DNA of 64,000 nt. Source: Ixodes scapularis (lineage: Eukaryota > Arthropoda > Arachnida > Ixodida > Ixodidae). The stretch is taken from positions 49,314,296 to 49,378,295 of the forward strand of contig NW_024609880.1 of assembly GCF_016920785.2 (NCBI RefSeq). The letters are read 5' to 3'. The notes under the pieces are model-generated. The model did not search any database. It was not told the DNA's origin and saw nothing but the letters and a program-made list of their open reading frames with translations. The position numbers were made by a program, and so were the translations under genes. Positions 23,302 through 34,406 of the stretch are shown one piece after another; position 1 is the stretch's first letter, and each line of letters begins with the position of its first letter.

Positions 23302-24806
23302 CTCGTAGGGGGAGCAGTTAATAGAAAATTTAATAATTTCCTTGTGTAAATATTATTTAAAACTAAGAGTTAATTTGTATATATTGAACAGCTTGTGAAA
23401 TAGAAGATTACGCATACGAAGAAGTGTGCTAAAGCAAAGTTGTTAGCTGTTTTGTCGTTTCCCGTCCTTTCTACGTCTGTGTCTGTAAGTTGAAGGTGAC
23501 CGATCACTAATAGGTACCAACTAGCTCACTTAAGCCTGTCAAAAATTGTCGATATAAACACGGGTTTATATTGACAATGCATCACTATGACATGGAGCGC
23601 CTAGCTGGCTGGCCAAGTCTTTGCCAGTCAGCTAGTCATTCGACTGACATACATACATTGAAATACTGAGGACTCGAGAGAAAGATTAGTAACAGCATAG
23701 CCAAAACGGTCTCTATAGAAAACAATGGCATTGAAGAAATGCCGTCCTTTCAAACGTGATTGACGTTTCAATCTCATGGCTACATTTGTGACCACGGGAT
23801 TTTGAAATTTCATCTCTTTTTGGGCACTTATTTAGCTTCATCTAAAGTTTCTTTCTCATTTCAACGTCTCGCGTTTTACTAGACTGTCGACTGTATGGAA
23901 CTCCGAAGAGAATAAAACGCGTTCTTGTCGGGTTTATTGCGGATTCCTAATTTGCACATCGTCGGCATAATTGGACGTGACAGGTAATATGGGCAGACAC
24001 ATGGAGGGCGAGGACGACCTCATCGGTGCGAGAAGTGAATTTTCCGGGATGGCATCGGGAACATCAGCGGGGGCTTATCTCGGAAGAGTGTGCTGTCAAT
24101 CGAAGATTTCTGCGAAAGGCTGGGTAATCACTTCCGGTTACTTTTGCTTTCAACGCTATTTGAAAAAAAAAAAGGAAAAGAAAGAAAATCTGTTTTAATT
24201 GCGCATGCGCACGCGCAGATGCAGCAGAGAACCTACGACCACAGATATCTATTGTAGCAGACTGGATCGCGAACCGCGGCCTTGGCAGCTGGGGCCGAGT
24301 GTCGCCACCGACGGCCATTGATTGACACCACCAAATGCATGGGAGTCTATGGCAAAAACGAGAAAAAGTGCTGTTTCCCCCGTTTCTAAGCTTGTGTCGG
24401 TACTGAAACATTTTTACTGCTTTCGGGAAGCCTGCCAGATACCATGTGTACGAACAATAAAACTGACAGCCCTCACATTTCTTATAAATAAATGTTTTGT
24501 GGTCGAGAGTGAATCCGCTGGGTGAGAAATGTAGTGCAGCTCAATTAGACGAGAGTTACCTAAAGTTGCCGCGGAGTCGGTGGCGGTTTCGACAAGTTGG
24601 GTTTAGCAGACGACAAGCTTGAGGGCTAATTGCTACGCGGAATTCGCTCACCCCCGAAAAACCGCTGTCAACATGGAACTTTTTCGACATTCATCAACTT
24701 CTTGGCTTCCCCGAGGACGTTCTTATTTACAGCAAGTTCTTTTGTTTACTTCACTACGAGAGCAAGTTTTCCAGCTCAGCCGTAGGTGCTCCAGCACGTT
24801 TAATGT
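23302..24806. other. No gene recognised
   Basis: Open frames are short. 24199-24218 is an alternating purine/pyrimidine stretch (GCGCATGCGCACGCGC). GATCGCGAACCGCGG near 24268 resembles the palindrome at 29844. No coding evidence was found. Confidence 0.3.
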
Positions 24807-24824
24807 TTAGAGCGCAGCTCTTAA

Positions 24825-26291
24825 AGGGGCCCTGCAAAGACTTCTTTGACTGGTTTTTAATTTGCATCGAACCTGAGCGCACTGAACGAAGTAACTTCGT
24901 GAAACTTTTTTTTTTTTTTTTTAATTTCCTTATTTTAAAAGATATAGGCAAATTAAAATTACAAAAACAAGAAAAAAATAACCTCCCTCATGACGTCCTT
25001 GGTTGCTTGAGAGTGGCCGTGAGCGTAGAGGAGGGCTAGTGAGCTCATCGAGCGCGCACGGCTGCCGCACTCCCTGCCCACGGTGCGAGAGGGCGCCACT
25101 AAAGCATGTTCTGGGTAGGCTGTATGCAGCGGGCGGCCAGAGCGGCTCTCACAGCATTTGTTGCGCGATTAAATACTAATTCGGCATGACACTTCATTGT
25201 GATTCACGGCATGACACTTCAGTTCAGAATGAGAGCCACTTTGTGCTGCCATACCGCGAAACGGCCAAACCGCACGACAAAGCTTCTCGCCGAAGGCCTT
25301 CGGAGCGCTCGGAGCCGGTCGTATCTCCCTGTGCATACGACCGCAGCGCCGCCGTGTACATCCGGGACCTTTCCGTGTCGACGCCTGATCTCACTACTCG
25401 TTTCCAGGGGTGTCGCGAACTTTTGTTGAACCGGATTTTTAGGTCGAACTTTCGGGGTTCGACTCGGTGGAACCGGTTCGAAGAACCTTCGAAACTTTTC
25501 ACCAAATTTGACCGGTTCGACTTTGTGGACAGTGTGGCCAGACCTTGGTACAAGCATGTCTAGGTTTGGAGAATTTTTTTTATGCAAAGGGATATTTCAT
25601 TTTATGAACAGTGGAAATGAAAAGAAACCAAATCTAATCACTAAAAAAGTTAATAACTTATTTCTTTTTGTACCGTATCAACTGAAATAACCAATCAGCG
25701 GTTCCCTTAATTCATCCCTTAGCCATCACCATCCAATCCGAAGTCAACTGGTCAGCCTGTTGCGCATGCGCACATGAGTCGAACCTCAATACAAGGTTCG
25801 TCGACATTTCCACGAAAACTTCGAAAAAGTCGAACCTGGTCGAACTTGAACCTCGGCCGGTTCGCGACACCCCTACTCCTTTCTAGTATGCGCCGCCTTT
25901 TCCACCGCTTGGTGGCTGGTATGTCGACGGGTCATTTCTTGTTTCCGTACTTTATGAACTGCATTCGTTTCTTTTATGATCAAAAATACTGAAAAAAAAC
26001 TACTCTTATAAATAATTGAAACGGTTCGCCCCATTTATATTTTGTATTTCGACTAAAAAGAAGCTTTTAGCGGCTCTGACTAGTAGTAAGCCCAGGACCA
26101 AAGACGTCACATTTTGCGCGCTTTCGGTACCGCGGGTCGCCCTCGTCGGTGTAGGAAGTTTCCGCGTCGTCCGGTTAAAATATGACGCACGGATATTTAG
26201 TTACTCCCTCCGTGCCCGCTGGCTCGCCCGAACCCCAAGAGACGTGGAAACCGCAAAAAGGGTAGAGCTCAAATATGATTGCAGGGGCGCT
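24825..26291. mobile_element. TTAA element 1 of the chain
   Basis: The left terminus AGGGGCCCTGCA follows TTAA at 24821-24824. The right terminus TGCAGGGGCGCT precedes TTAA at 26292-26295. The termini are imperfect inverted repeats. It contains the hAT MITE at 25405-25875 as a nested, later insertion. The interior is GC-rich on both sides of a T16 run and has no transposase frame. Confidence 0.65.
25405..25875. mobile_element. hAT MITE, 471 bp
   Basis: The termini CAGGGGTGTCGCGAAC and GTTCGCGACACCCCTA are inverted repeats. The flanks CTCGTTTC (25397-25404) and CTCCTTTC (25876-25883) match at 7 of 8. It is homologous in its interior to 9279-9743 and shares termini with the 2.47 kb hAT at 15720. 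Confidence 0.85.
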
Positions 26292-26295
26292 TTAA

Positions 26296-27121
26296 AGGGG
26301 TTATGACACGCCAAAAATAAAATATTACATAACTATACTGCTAGGACCCATTGTATGTTCCTATAATCCTGCTAAATTTCTTTTGAAAAAGGCGCGATAG
26401 TTTCGTGGATAAATCGATTTATATGCGGGCCATTCCGGAGGGGCAGATCCGGTCGGACCTGGAGGCTGATGACGTAGCCAGCCTCCAGCGTGGTGTCTAA
26501 TTGCACGCACTCACAGACTTGGCTCTCTTGGCGTATCGAGACTCAGCTTCCTCGTTTACCTTCCACGTTTCCAGCATCCGGTCTGTGACGATTACGTCTA
26601 CGGCATCGATCGCCTTGTCGAAGTGTTCAACATTGATCGCAGCAGCGATGAGAGTGAGTGATTGCTATCAAGAGATGTTGGAAGCTGTTCATTTTGACAG
26701 CGACCCGCTGGCGACGAGTTCCAGCGACGACGAGTTCGCCGTGGTCACCGTCGTCCGGGAATGTCTCGCAGGCGCATGCAGGCTGGAAGGTCAACCGGCC
26801 GGGGGGCGAGAGCGAGAATAGCTTTCAGTTTACCGAGCTGTTTGAGCGGTTTTGTTCGTACAGCGACGAGAAGAGCTTGGGTGATCATGGGGGCGCCTAG
26901 AATGAGAGAGTGTTCATGGTCACGTGGTTTATGGACACCATGGTGTGACTAACTTGAGCAGTGTTGCCTGGTCGCCAGATGAAAATTATAAAAATTCGTA
27001 AATTGCATATTGCAATTATCAGAGCTCTAAAAATTTCGTAACTTGGTGTATATACTAAGTAGCCTATGAGCATTCCATTTCAAGAATAATCTATCCGTTT
27101 AATTTTCGTGTCATAGCCCCT
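26296..27121. mobile_element. TTAA element 2 of the chain
   Basis: The termini AGGGGTTATGACACG and CGTGTCATAGCCCCT are inverted repeats with one mismatch, flanked by TTAA at 26292-26295 and 27122-27125. Each of these TTAA sites is shared with the neighbouring element. An open frame of 106 codons (26501-26821, plus) has an acidic serine-rich segment (HFDSDPLATSSSDDEFA) but no recognised domain. Confidence 0.75.
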
Positions 27122-27125
27122 TTAA

Positions 27126-27506
27126 GGCCCGTTCACACTCTTGCGACCTCTTAAAACTGGGTTCCGCAAAACCTATTACAACGAGAGAATACACTGGCGC
27201 CATCTATTGGGTAACAGTGTAAACTTGGCGGTCCGGCATATTTTCTTTTTCTCTCAAGCATTATCCTTTCTTTCTTCGCTCGAAAATCTTTCGTCAACGT
27301 TATAAACGAGCCTTTCTCATGGGTATTACGCACATTTCACCACGGAAATACCTCAAAACCTTCGCTCTTGTGAAATGCAGTTCCAGGTTCACCGCATAGA
27401 TGGCGCCAGCGTGCCAGTGTGTTATCTCGCCCTATGAAATTTTAAGAGGTTTTAACAAGTCTTGGTCTCTTTCGGTCGTACTCGGTTGCAAGAGTGTGAA
27501 CGGGCT
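27126..27506. mobile_element. TTAA element 3 of the chain (second copy at 56209)
   Basis: It begins GGCCCGTTCACACTCTTGCG directly after the shared TTAA and ends GCAAGAGTGTGAACGGGCT, followed by a degraded TTAA (TTTA). A diverged copy lies at 56209-56583 with collinear internal landmarks (CGCCATCTATTGGGTA/AGCCATCTATTGGGTA, AAACCTTCGCTCTTG, CCAGTGTGTT). About 380 bp, no coding capacity. Confidence 0.8.
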
Positions 27507-27580
27507 TTTAGGCGCCCGTTTCGGGCTTGAGCGCGTCGCCGTCGCCGTCGGCATAATCGCGCGGTGCATTATGGGTAGAT

Positions 27581-29552
27581 TTCCCCGCTAAATTTAGCGG
27601 AAAAATTTCTCCGCTAAATGTAGCTGAATAATTTCCCCGCTAAATTTAGCGGAAAAATTTCCCCGCTAAATCTAGCGGAAAAATTTCTCCGCTACATCTA
27701 TCGGAAAATTTTCCCCGCTAAATTTAACGGGAACAATTTCCCCGCTAAATCTAGCGGAAGTTTTCCCAGCTAAAACTAGCGGAAAAATTTCCCCGCTAAA
27801 TCTATCGGAAAAATTTCCTCGCTAAGTCTAGCGTAAAAATTTCCCCGCTATATCGAGCGGAAACATTTCCCCTATATATCTAGCGGAAACATTCACCCTC
27901 TAAATCTAGCGGAAACATTTCCCCACTAAATCTAACGGAAAAATTTTCCCCGCTAAATCTAGCGAAATATTTTCCCCGCTATATCTAGCGGAAAAATTTC
28001 CCCGCTAAATCTAGCGGAAAAATTTCCTCGCTAAGTCTAGCGTAAAAATTTCCCCGCTATATCGAGCGGAAACATTTCCCCTATATATCTAGCGGAAACA
28101 TTCACCCTCTAAATCTAGCGGAAACATTTCCCCACTAAATCTAACGGAAAAATTTTCCCCGCTAAATCTAGCGAAATATTTTCCCCGCTATATCTAGCGG
28201 AAAAATTTCCCCGCTAAATCTAGCGGAAAAATTTCCTCGCTAAGTCTAGCGTAAAAATTTCCCCGCTATATCGAGCGGAAACATTTCCCCGCTATATATC
28301 TAGCGGAAACATTTCCCCGCTATATATCTAGCGGAAACATTCACCCTCTAAATCTAGCGGAAACATTTCCCCACTAAATCTAACGGAAAAATTTTCCCCG
28401 CTAAATCTAGCGAAATATTTTCCCCGCTATATCTAGCGGAAAAATTTCCCCGCTAAATCTAGTGGAAAAATTTCCCCGCTAAATCTAGCGGAAATTTTTC
28501 CCTCTAAGTCTAGCGGGAAAATTTTCCCGCTAAATCGAGCGAAAAAATTTCCGCGCTAAATCTAGCAGAAAAATTTCCACACCAAATTTAGCGGGAAAAT
28601 TTCCCCGCTATATATAGCGGAAAAATTTCTCCGCTAAATCTAGCAGAAAAATTTCCCCGCTAAATCTAGCGGAAAAATTTCCTCGCTAAGTCTAGCGTAA
28701 AAATTTCCCCGCTATATCGAGCGGAAACATTTCCCCGCTATATATCTAGCGGAAACATTCACCCTCTAAATCTAGCGGAAACATTTCCCCACTAAATCTA
28801 ACGGAAAAATTTTCCCCGCTAAATCTAGCGAAATATTTTCCCCGCTATATCTAGCGGAAAAATTTCCCCGCTAAATCTAGCAGAAAAATTTCCACACCAA
28901 ATTTAGCGGGAAACTTTCCCCGCTATATATAGCGGAAAAATTTCTCCGCTAAATCTAGCAGAAAAATTTCCCCGCTAAATCTAGCGGAAAAATTTCCTCG
29001 CTAAGTCTAGCGTAAAAATTTCCCCGCTATATCGAGCGGAAACATTTCCCCGCTATATATCTAGCGGAAACATTCACCCTCTAAATCTAGCGGAAACATT
29101 TCCCCACTAAATCTAACGGAAAAATTTTCCCCGCTAAATCTAGCGAAATATTTTCCCCGCTATATCTAGCGGAAAAATTTCCCCGCTAAATCTAGTGGAA
29201 AAATTTCCCCGCTAAGTCTAGCGGAAATTTTTCCCTCTAAGTCTAGCGGGAAAATTTTCCTGCTAAATCGAGCGAAAAAATTTCCCCGCTAAATCGAGCA
29301 GAAAAATTTCCACACCAAATTTAGCGGGAAAATTTCCCCGCTATATGTAGCGGAAAAATTTCTCCGCTAAATCTAGCAGAAAAATTTCCCCGCTAAGTTT
29401 AGCGAAAAATTTTCCCCGCTAAATCTAGCGGAAAATTTCCCCGCTAAATTTAGCGGAAAAGTTCCCCGCTAAATTTAGCGGGAAAAATTTCCCCGCTAAA
29501 TCTAGCGGACAAAAATTCCCCGCTAAATCTAGCGGAAAAATCTTCCCTAAAT
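27581..29552. repeat. Palindromic satellite, about 26 bp unit, with 209 bp higher-order repeat
   Basis: Roughly 75 units of the form TTTCCCCGCTAAATCTAGCG then GAAAAA. Each unit centres on a near-palindrome CCGCTAAATYTAGCGG. A diagnostic variant unit (CTCGCTAAGTCTAGCG) recurs at 27819, 28028, 28237, 28683 and 28998. The first intervals are 209 and 209 bp, then 446 and 315, showing higher-order blocks of eight units plus later partial duplications. Confidence 0.95.
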
Positions 29553-29843
29553 GGAAGGCGAGCAAGAGAGGAGGTGGGGCATTGCCTCCTCTCCGTAGCT
29601 TCCCCTCTCCTCCTTCTCAAGAGCTGCGCTCTAATTCGGCATTACAGGGAGTTGTAAACGGCTTTCATTTTTTTAATTGGCATTCGAACGTCCGACAAAT
29701 ACCGATTCGACCTCCAAACACCCGATATAATGATCGCATCCCATCATAATATACTCGTCTTCAAGCACAGCATACCAGCTTCAATATTCCTACATTTGTG
29801 TGTTTATCCCATAGACTTGAGTGTATTGCCTGGCATCAAACAA

Positions 29844-29903
29844 TAGATCGCGAATCGCGAGCCCGCCGGTGGCACCACCGGTGGGCTCGCGGTTCGCGAT
29901 CTA
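29844..29903. repeat. Near-perfect palindrome, 29 bp arms
   Basis: The left arm 29844-29872 and right arm 29875-29903 are inverse complements with two mismatches and a 2-base spacer. The core is GCCGGTGGCACCACCGGT. Confidence 0.9.
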
Positions 29904-30012
29904 GCCTACAACGATAGCGATCAGTGCCTACGAACCGTGCTTGCCCACAGTGGAAGGCTCTTTATCGTCTTTAACCTGTGAAACGAAATGTACACATGAA
30001 CAGGATTCGAAT

Positions 30013-30395
30013 GTGTTCGCTTTGCAGAACCCAGGGATCCTGAGTTCAATCCCCACCACTGCTCGTTTTGATATGGATGAGCATCGTATCGGTGGGCGGT
30101 CGCTGCGTGGTGCAGGTTAAGGGGTATTCACACGAGGGGGAAATCATGAGGATTTCTCCCCGGCGCGCGCATCCCACGACGAAAACGTCAGGATTTGCGA
30201 TGTGCAAAAGCCTCGCGTTTCCATCTCGTGATGCGCGCGTGCCAGGGGGAAATCCCCGGGATTTTTCCCTGGTGTCAACACCCCTCTAAAGACCCCCGGC
30301 TACGGCGGTTGTACTGCACTGGCTAAATTTCTCATCATACAGCTGAGAGACAAGTCGCCCACTGAGGTAGACTAAGTTCTGTCTGTCCGGACATA
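30013..30395 (+). repeat. tRNA-headed SINE interrupted by a MITE
   Basis: The head shows CGCTTTGCAGAACCCAGGGA, then a B-box-like GAGTTCAATCCC (30044-30055). The body motif GGATGAGCATCGTATCGGTG begins near 30074. The SINE stops at GTGCAGGTTAA (30111-30121) and resumes after 30288 with GGCTACGGCGGTTGTACTGCA (about 20 bases) and CTGGCTAAATTTCTCAT. Other copies in the window show these parts joined. Confidence 0.7.
30122..30287. mobile_element. Small MITE inside a SINE
   Basis: The termini GGGGTATTCACACGAGGG and CCCTGGTGTCAACACCCC are imperfect inverted repeats about 165 bp apart, next to TTAA on the left and TCTAA on the right. Subterminal GGGGGAAATC and its inverse support a transposon rather than chance. 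It resembles the elements at 54112 and 27126 in the word TTCACAC. Confidence 0.65.
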
Positions 30396-30439
30396 CATAC
30401 AACACAGTTGTTTTCGCGTTCGAATTCGGGAGCAATAAG

Positions 30440-30620
30440 TCGCGCTGCAGAACCCAGGGTTGCCTGATTTCACCTGAACCAGCGTCGTACCTCCGTGCGC
30501 ACGTGCATCACTACTGCGTAATGCACGTCAAAGGCTAGCAGCGGTAGTGAACTGACTAAATTTAATATCTACAGCATGTAGTTACCAAGACTCTGACTGC
30601 ACTAACGCTGTTTTATTTGT
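30440..30620 (+). repeat. SINE copy
   Basis: CGCTGCAGAACCCAGGGTTG at the head, then the body with CACTACTGCGTAATGCACGT and AGTGAACTGACTAAATTTA. It is the same family as 30013 and 32975. Confidence 0.6.
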
Positions 30621-30973
30621 TTGTTGATGTGCTACTGCTCGTAACTGTCTTTGTGCTAGCTCACATAGTTATGTAGTTCCTGTTAACACGCGAAGCGGAA
30701 ACTCGCACTCATTATAGGTTGATCCCACCCCTTTTTATTTCGACCTTTTATTTCGAGCATCGTACCGGAGTGCGGTTATGTATCATAGGGTGCGTCAATT
30801 TCCTTCTGTTTAGGGTGATGCCATTCTTTCTATATTTCGTCTCACCTTAGCATGAACTAACTACGAAGGCTGTGAAAGCGTGACTGCATGGACTGGAGCG
30901 TTCGCTGCATGAGCGCTCGTGCAGTCGCCGAGGCTTCATCCAAAGCAACTAGCTCGCGCTTTTAGCATGCTCG

Positions 30974-31017
30974 GCCACGGCCGGACTGGAAGCGCGCGCT
31001 TCCAGTCCGGCCGTGGC
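30974..31017. repeat. Perfect 44 bp palindrome without spacer
   Basis: The left half GCCACGGCCGGACTGGAAGC then GC is followed immediately by its exact inverse complement. There are no mismatches and no loop bases. Confidence 0.95.
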
Positions 31018-31019
31018 TC

Positions 31020-31335
31020 GGCTAGCAATTAGCGCCGAGATGTTTCGGTGGCGCCCTCTTATGGTTTCCATCCGTGACGTCACGACTGGGATTTGCCTCG
31101 CCGTGACGTCACCAGTTGTTATCCGGGCTACTTATTATCAGGTGCGACGACGAGTTCGGGGGGGGGGGGGGGGGGGGAGTGTTTAAAAACCGCAGTGGAA
31201 GCTAGGAGCCATCGCAATCCGAAACTAACACCGTCAAAGTTGACAATCTGGCAATGCTCATATGCCCATGGTCTGGCCAATCGTGGAAAGCTGGCCGCAG
31301 CGGCGCTTTTCGTCGCGCACATCGCTAATAGCCCA
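31020..31335 (+). repeat. Dispersed repeat (pair of 9130-9940), with a poly-G run
   Basis: Collinear with 9158-9278 plus 9752-9940 and lacking the 465 bp MITE found there. A G19 run lies at 31159-31177. Confidence 0.6.
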
Positions 31336-31359
31336 TGCTATGGACAGCACGCGCTCAGA

Positions 31360-32400
31360 GGGAGAATACAAAGAAATCGACAAAAACAAAATGTTGCCGT
31401 AGCACAGTCAGCGCCAAGAGCACGCTCAGCCAGACGCTGTTTCACATCGGACACGGTAGAAGAAGCGGCTCTTCTGTTCACGTTGGGCGTATTCGGGCAC
31501 CTCCCCGGCAAGACGAGAAACCTCGCCATCTATACGGACTCCCAGGAGGCGGTAAGAAACATGTAAAAGCTCAAGGCAACTGCAAGCCCGACGGTACACC
31601 CCATCTTCGACACGACGCTCAGCCTATACATGGAGCATGGCACAAGAATCAGTGTGCGATGGGTCCCGGGACACCAGGAGATCTCAGGAAACGACATGGC
31701 TCATGCAGCGGCACAGTGCGGGATGAGAAGAATTCCTCAGTTGCCATCCCAACAGGCGTCCAACTGCAAAGAGTCAGTCGAATAGCCAGAAGATACGGCA
31801 TGCTACGACCCCGTCGAAGAGCTGCGTAGATGTCGAAAGATGCGAAAGATTCAGGTAGCGGAAAAGTAGCAGTCCGAGGACTACCCGCTTCTGGCGAAAA
31901 CCTTCAAGAGAAAAGAAACTGTTCAACATCGGCGCATCCGTACCGAAGGCGAGGTCACGCCAAGCCTGAAGTACCACATCAACCTCTCGCAATTACGACG
32001 GACGCAGCCCTACGCGGTCCCTCCGGACCCGCGATGTCAGAGATGCAAGGATCCAGAAGCCATTCCCAGGCTCGACCACTTCCTATGGGAATGCCAAGCT
32101 TTAGCCTTGTGCAGAGTGGAAGCCCAAGAGACCCAATAGACTCGTGGATTGGACGCACCCGCAGGGCGACGCCCAACACCCTACGAGGATCCTCCAGTCG
32201 CTTCTGGACTTCGTAGCCAAGGCAGATCTGGGGGACTCCATATGAAAACACCCCTTATGACCCATCGCACAGTAATCCCTCGTCACCCATAATCACGAAA
32301 GAACGAGTCTGCCAGATCCGAGGATCACCGCGGCGCGGATAATATTTCTATTCGCGGTTCTTGGCGTTCAATAAACGTTTTTTATCTACCTATACCTACA
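31360..32400 (+). pseudogene. LINE RNase H domain and 3' end
   Basis: The frame 31450-31560 reads LAIYTDSQEAVRNM (RNase H strand with the catalytic Asp). A TAA follows, then RISVRWVPGHQEISGNDMAH in the same frame (31650-31710), the typical RNase H C-terminal motif with His and Asp. Further on, KYHINLSQLRRTQPYAVPPD and a zinc-type motif CQRC, then LDHFLWEC, occur at about 31960-32100. The 3' end is ATAAACGTTTTTTATCTACC near 32380. Several stops and frameshifts are present; RT and endonuclease are missing, so this is a 5'-truncated dead copy. Confidence 0.8.
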
Positions 32401-32495
32401 CCAAGCAAAGCGCAGATGAAAGCACCCTGGTGTATCACTACTGCGTTATGCACGTTAAAGATTCTAGGTAGATGGGCAGTCGTACTGTAGACAGG
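32400..32495 (+). repeat. SINE fragment
   Basis: GTATCACTACTGCGTTATGC and ACGTTAAAGATTCTAGGTAG match the SINE body. It ends where a poly-T/poly-G block begins. Confidence 0.5.
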
Positions 32496-32974
32496 GGCGG
32501 ACCCAGAACTCCGTTTTTTTTTGTTTTTTTTTGGGGGGGGGGGGGGCGGGAAAATTTGTAAGGATACTATTCTCCCCCTCTTTCATGTCACCGGGGGGTC
32601 CACTCATGTCAAATTGCCCTCCGAAAAGGGGAAAAAGGGGGAGGGGGGGGGGGGAGAGTTTGCAACCCTTGATTTTTAGTACGACGTTTGAGAGAACTAA
32701 AATGAAGTTGATATAAAAAAAAAAGTCAGTGCTTCAGCGTCACATCAAAACGCTACGAATGCATTTATTTTCTCATTTTCTTTTCACTTTTTTTGTTGGG
32801 ATCTTTCAGAAATTTATATTAACTATGCAGTCGTGCCAGCTTAACGTCTGTTAACATTGTGAGTGAGCGTTATCACTCGAAACCAAATGCCACCTGAAAT
32901 ATGCGATATTGCTTGCCAGGGGTGTGGCTGACTCATTGAGAGTTAGAGTTCTATACGATGTAAACGACAAGACA
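32496..32974. other. Possible hAT end with T and G runs
   Basis: CAGGGGCGGACCCAG at about 32498 followed by T and G homopolymers has the form of a hAT MITE terminus. A matching right end and target duplication were not found. A second G run is at 32641-32652. Confidence 0.3.
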
Positions 32975-33150
32975 GTGGCATCATGATAGAGCCCCACCCC
33001 TGCCCGTTTCGATCTGGATGAGCATCGAACCGGCGTGCGGTCGTGTATCACTACTGCGTGAGCACGTTAAACACCCCAGGTTAGCAGTCGTACTGCACTG
33101 GCGAAATTGCTCATCTGCAGTGTAAACCAATGTCGCCCCTACTGGCAGAC
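32975..33150 (+). repeat. SINE copy
   Basis: The body motif GTTTCGATCTGGATGAGCAT at about 33006 is followed by CGAACCGGCGTGCGGTCG, ATCACTACTGCGTGAGCACG, GTCGTACTGCACTGGC and a CTCATC end. It is the longest uninterrupted body in the window. Confidence 0.65.
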
Positions 33151-34406
33151 CGACCTTACGCTGTATAAATCACTAAAACGTCCAATTTGACTTTTGGCAT
33201 CATGATGCAGGGCTTAGCAGAATCACTTCGCATATAGATCGCTTGTGGCACCGAACGTAATTTTGATCAATATCAGCTTACCTGAGCACAGAGCTATCCG
33301 CGACTCCAAGCCCTCACTTTCAACCACTCACCAAACCGCTTCGTCTTTTCACTACCACGCGACCAGCAATCTCGTTACATAAGAATAAATTTGCGCAAGA
33401 CCCTCACTGGGCTGATTCGACTATAGAACGCAATGTGACCTCTGTTGAGTTGGGGTCGCAAATACTAAACGTTCGGGTATACTTGCGGGGCTTACCTTTG
33501 TTTACAGGAGACCCGGTGATGGACAACACAGATCCCCTCCATCAACCATGAGGAAGGTACGCAGAAAAGGGGACGGACGACAATGGTGTTCAATTGTATT
33601 CTTTTTTTTTTGTTGTTGTTTTGTTGTGCCTCTCCTACCACGGCCGTTTGAGCCAGGTAGTATTGATAAATAAATAAATAAAGGCACTGTTGTCCGTCCT
33701 CTCATCGGCGTTCCTTCATCATGGCTGATACTGTTACCAACACGCTCGTTTTTAAGACAGATTTCCTCCATGCATTGTCGACAAGCGCCACGGGCGTCTC
33801 AATCCCACTACGATTTATTCGATCCACCTTCGAGCGAAGAGAAATTGGATGATAAGGGAAGCTAGAAAAAAAAAAGAAGACTTTTCGTGTTTAGTGTATC
33901 ACAAAGAAAAAGCTTACAGTGAATTGTTAACCGCAAAAATAAACTAGACATCGCCGAACGCTCATCTTCCGCCAAACTCCAGCGCTGGCGTGCTGAACCA
34001 GATGCCAAAGTTTGAGCTCTACTGGTTTCTTATTGAAAAAGTTATAAGTGATTTTCTTAAGTTTTGAATGGGAAAATGGGACACATTTTTGTCCGTTTTC
34101 GGTAACTGCCGTATTCGAGAGCTCCGTTGGCCGCCATTTTTCAATTGAAAATTTCAGGAAAGTCACCTATAAGTTTGAATAAAATAACGGTTAATGCTGG
34201 AACCTCGGCATCTGGTTCGAACCGATAGCGCTACATTCGGGCGGAGAATGAGCGTGCGCAGAGATGCGTCATTTATTTTTGCAATAGTAATAAAAAAATA
34301 TCCACGTAAATTTGATTAATTACTGACACTGGTGAATTTCGCCCGTAGAAATTTACAAACCACCGAACATACACGCACTTCGTAGAGGCATAGAGGCTTC
34401 GTAGAG
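33151..34406. other. No gene recognised
   Basis: An AAATAAATAAATAAA tail near 33670 and an inverted pair GGACGGACGACAATG / CACTGTTGTCCGTCC (33573 and 33686) suggest a small transposon. No coding evidence. Confidence 0.3.

Larger units (their letters stand above)
24807..29634. mobile_element. MITE carrying an expanded satellite and interrupted by a chain of TTAA elements
   Basis: The left end TTAGAGCGCAGCTC (24807-24820) and right end GAGCTGCGCTCTAA (29621-29634) are exact inverse complements. The body resumes after the inserted chain at 27511 (GCGCCCGTTTCGGG), corresponding to GCACCCGTTTCCGGG in the inverted, uninterrupted copy at 48825-49240. Both copies share GCGTCGGCGTCGG-type sequence, a C/T-rich strip and CGCTAAATTTAGCG boxes. 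Here the boxes have been amplified into the 2 kb array at 27581-29552. The joined structure is inferred by comparison with the second copy. Confidence 0.65.

Noticed and set aside
27581..29552. CRISPR-like regular repeat array
   Set aside because: Units are contiguous variants of one palindrome with no unique spacers, and the genome is animal.
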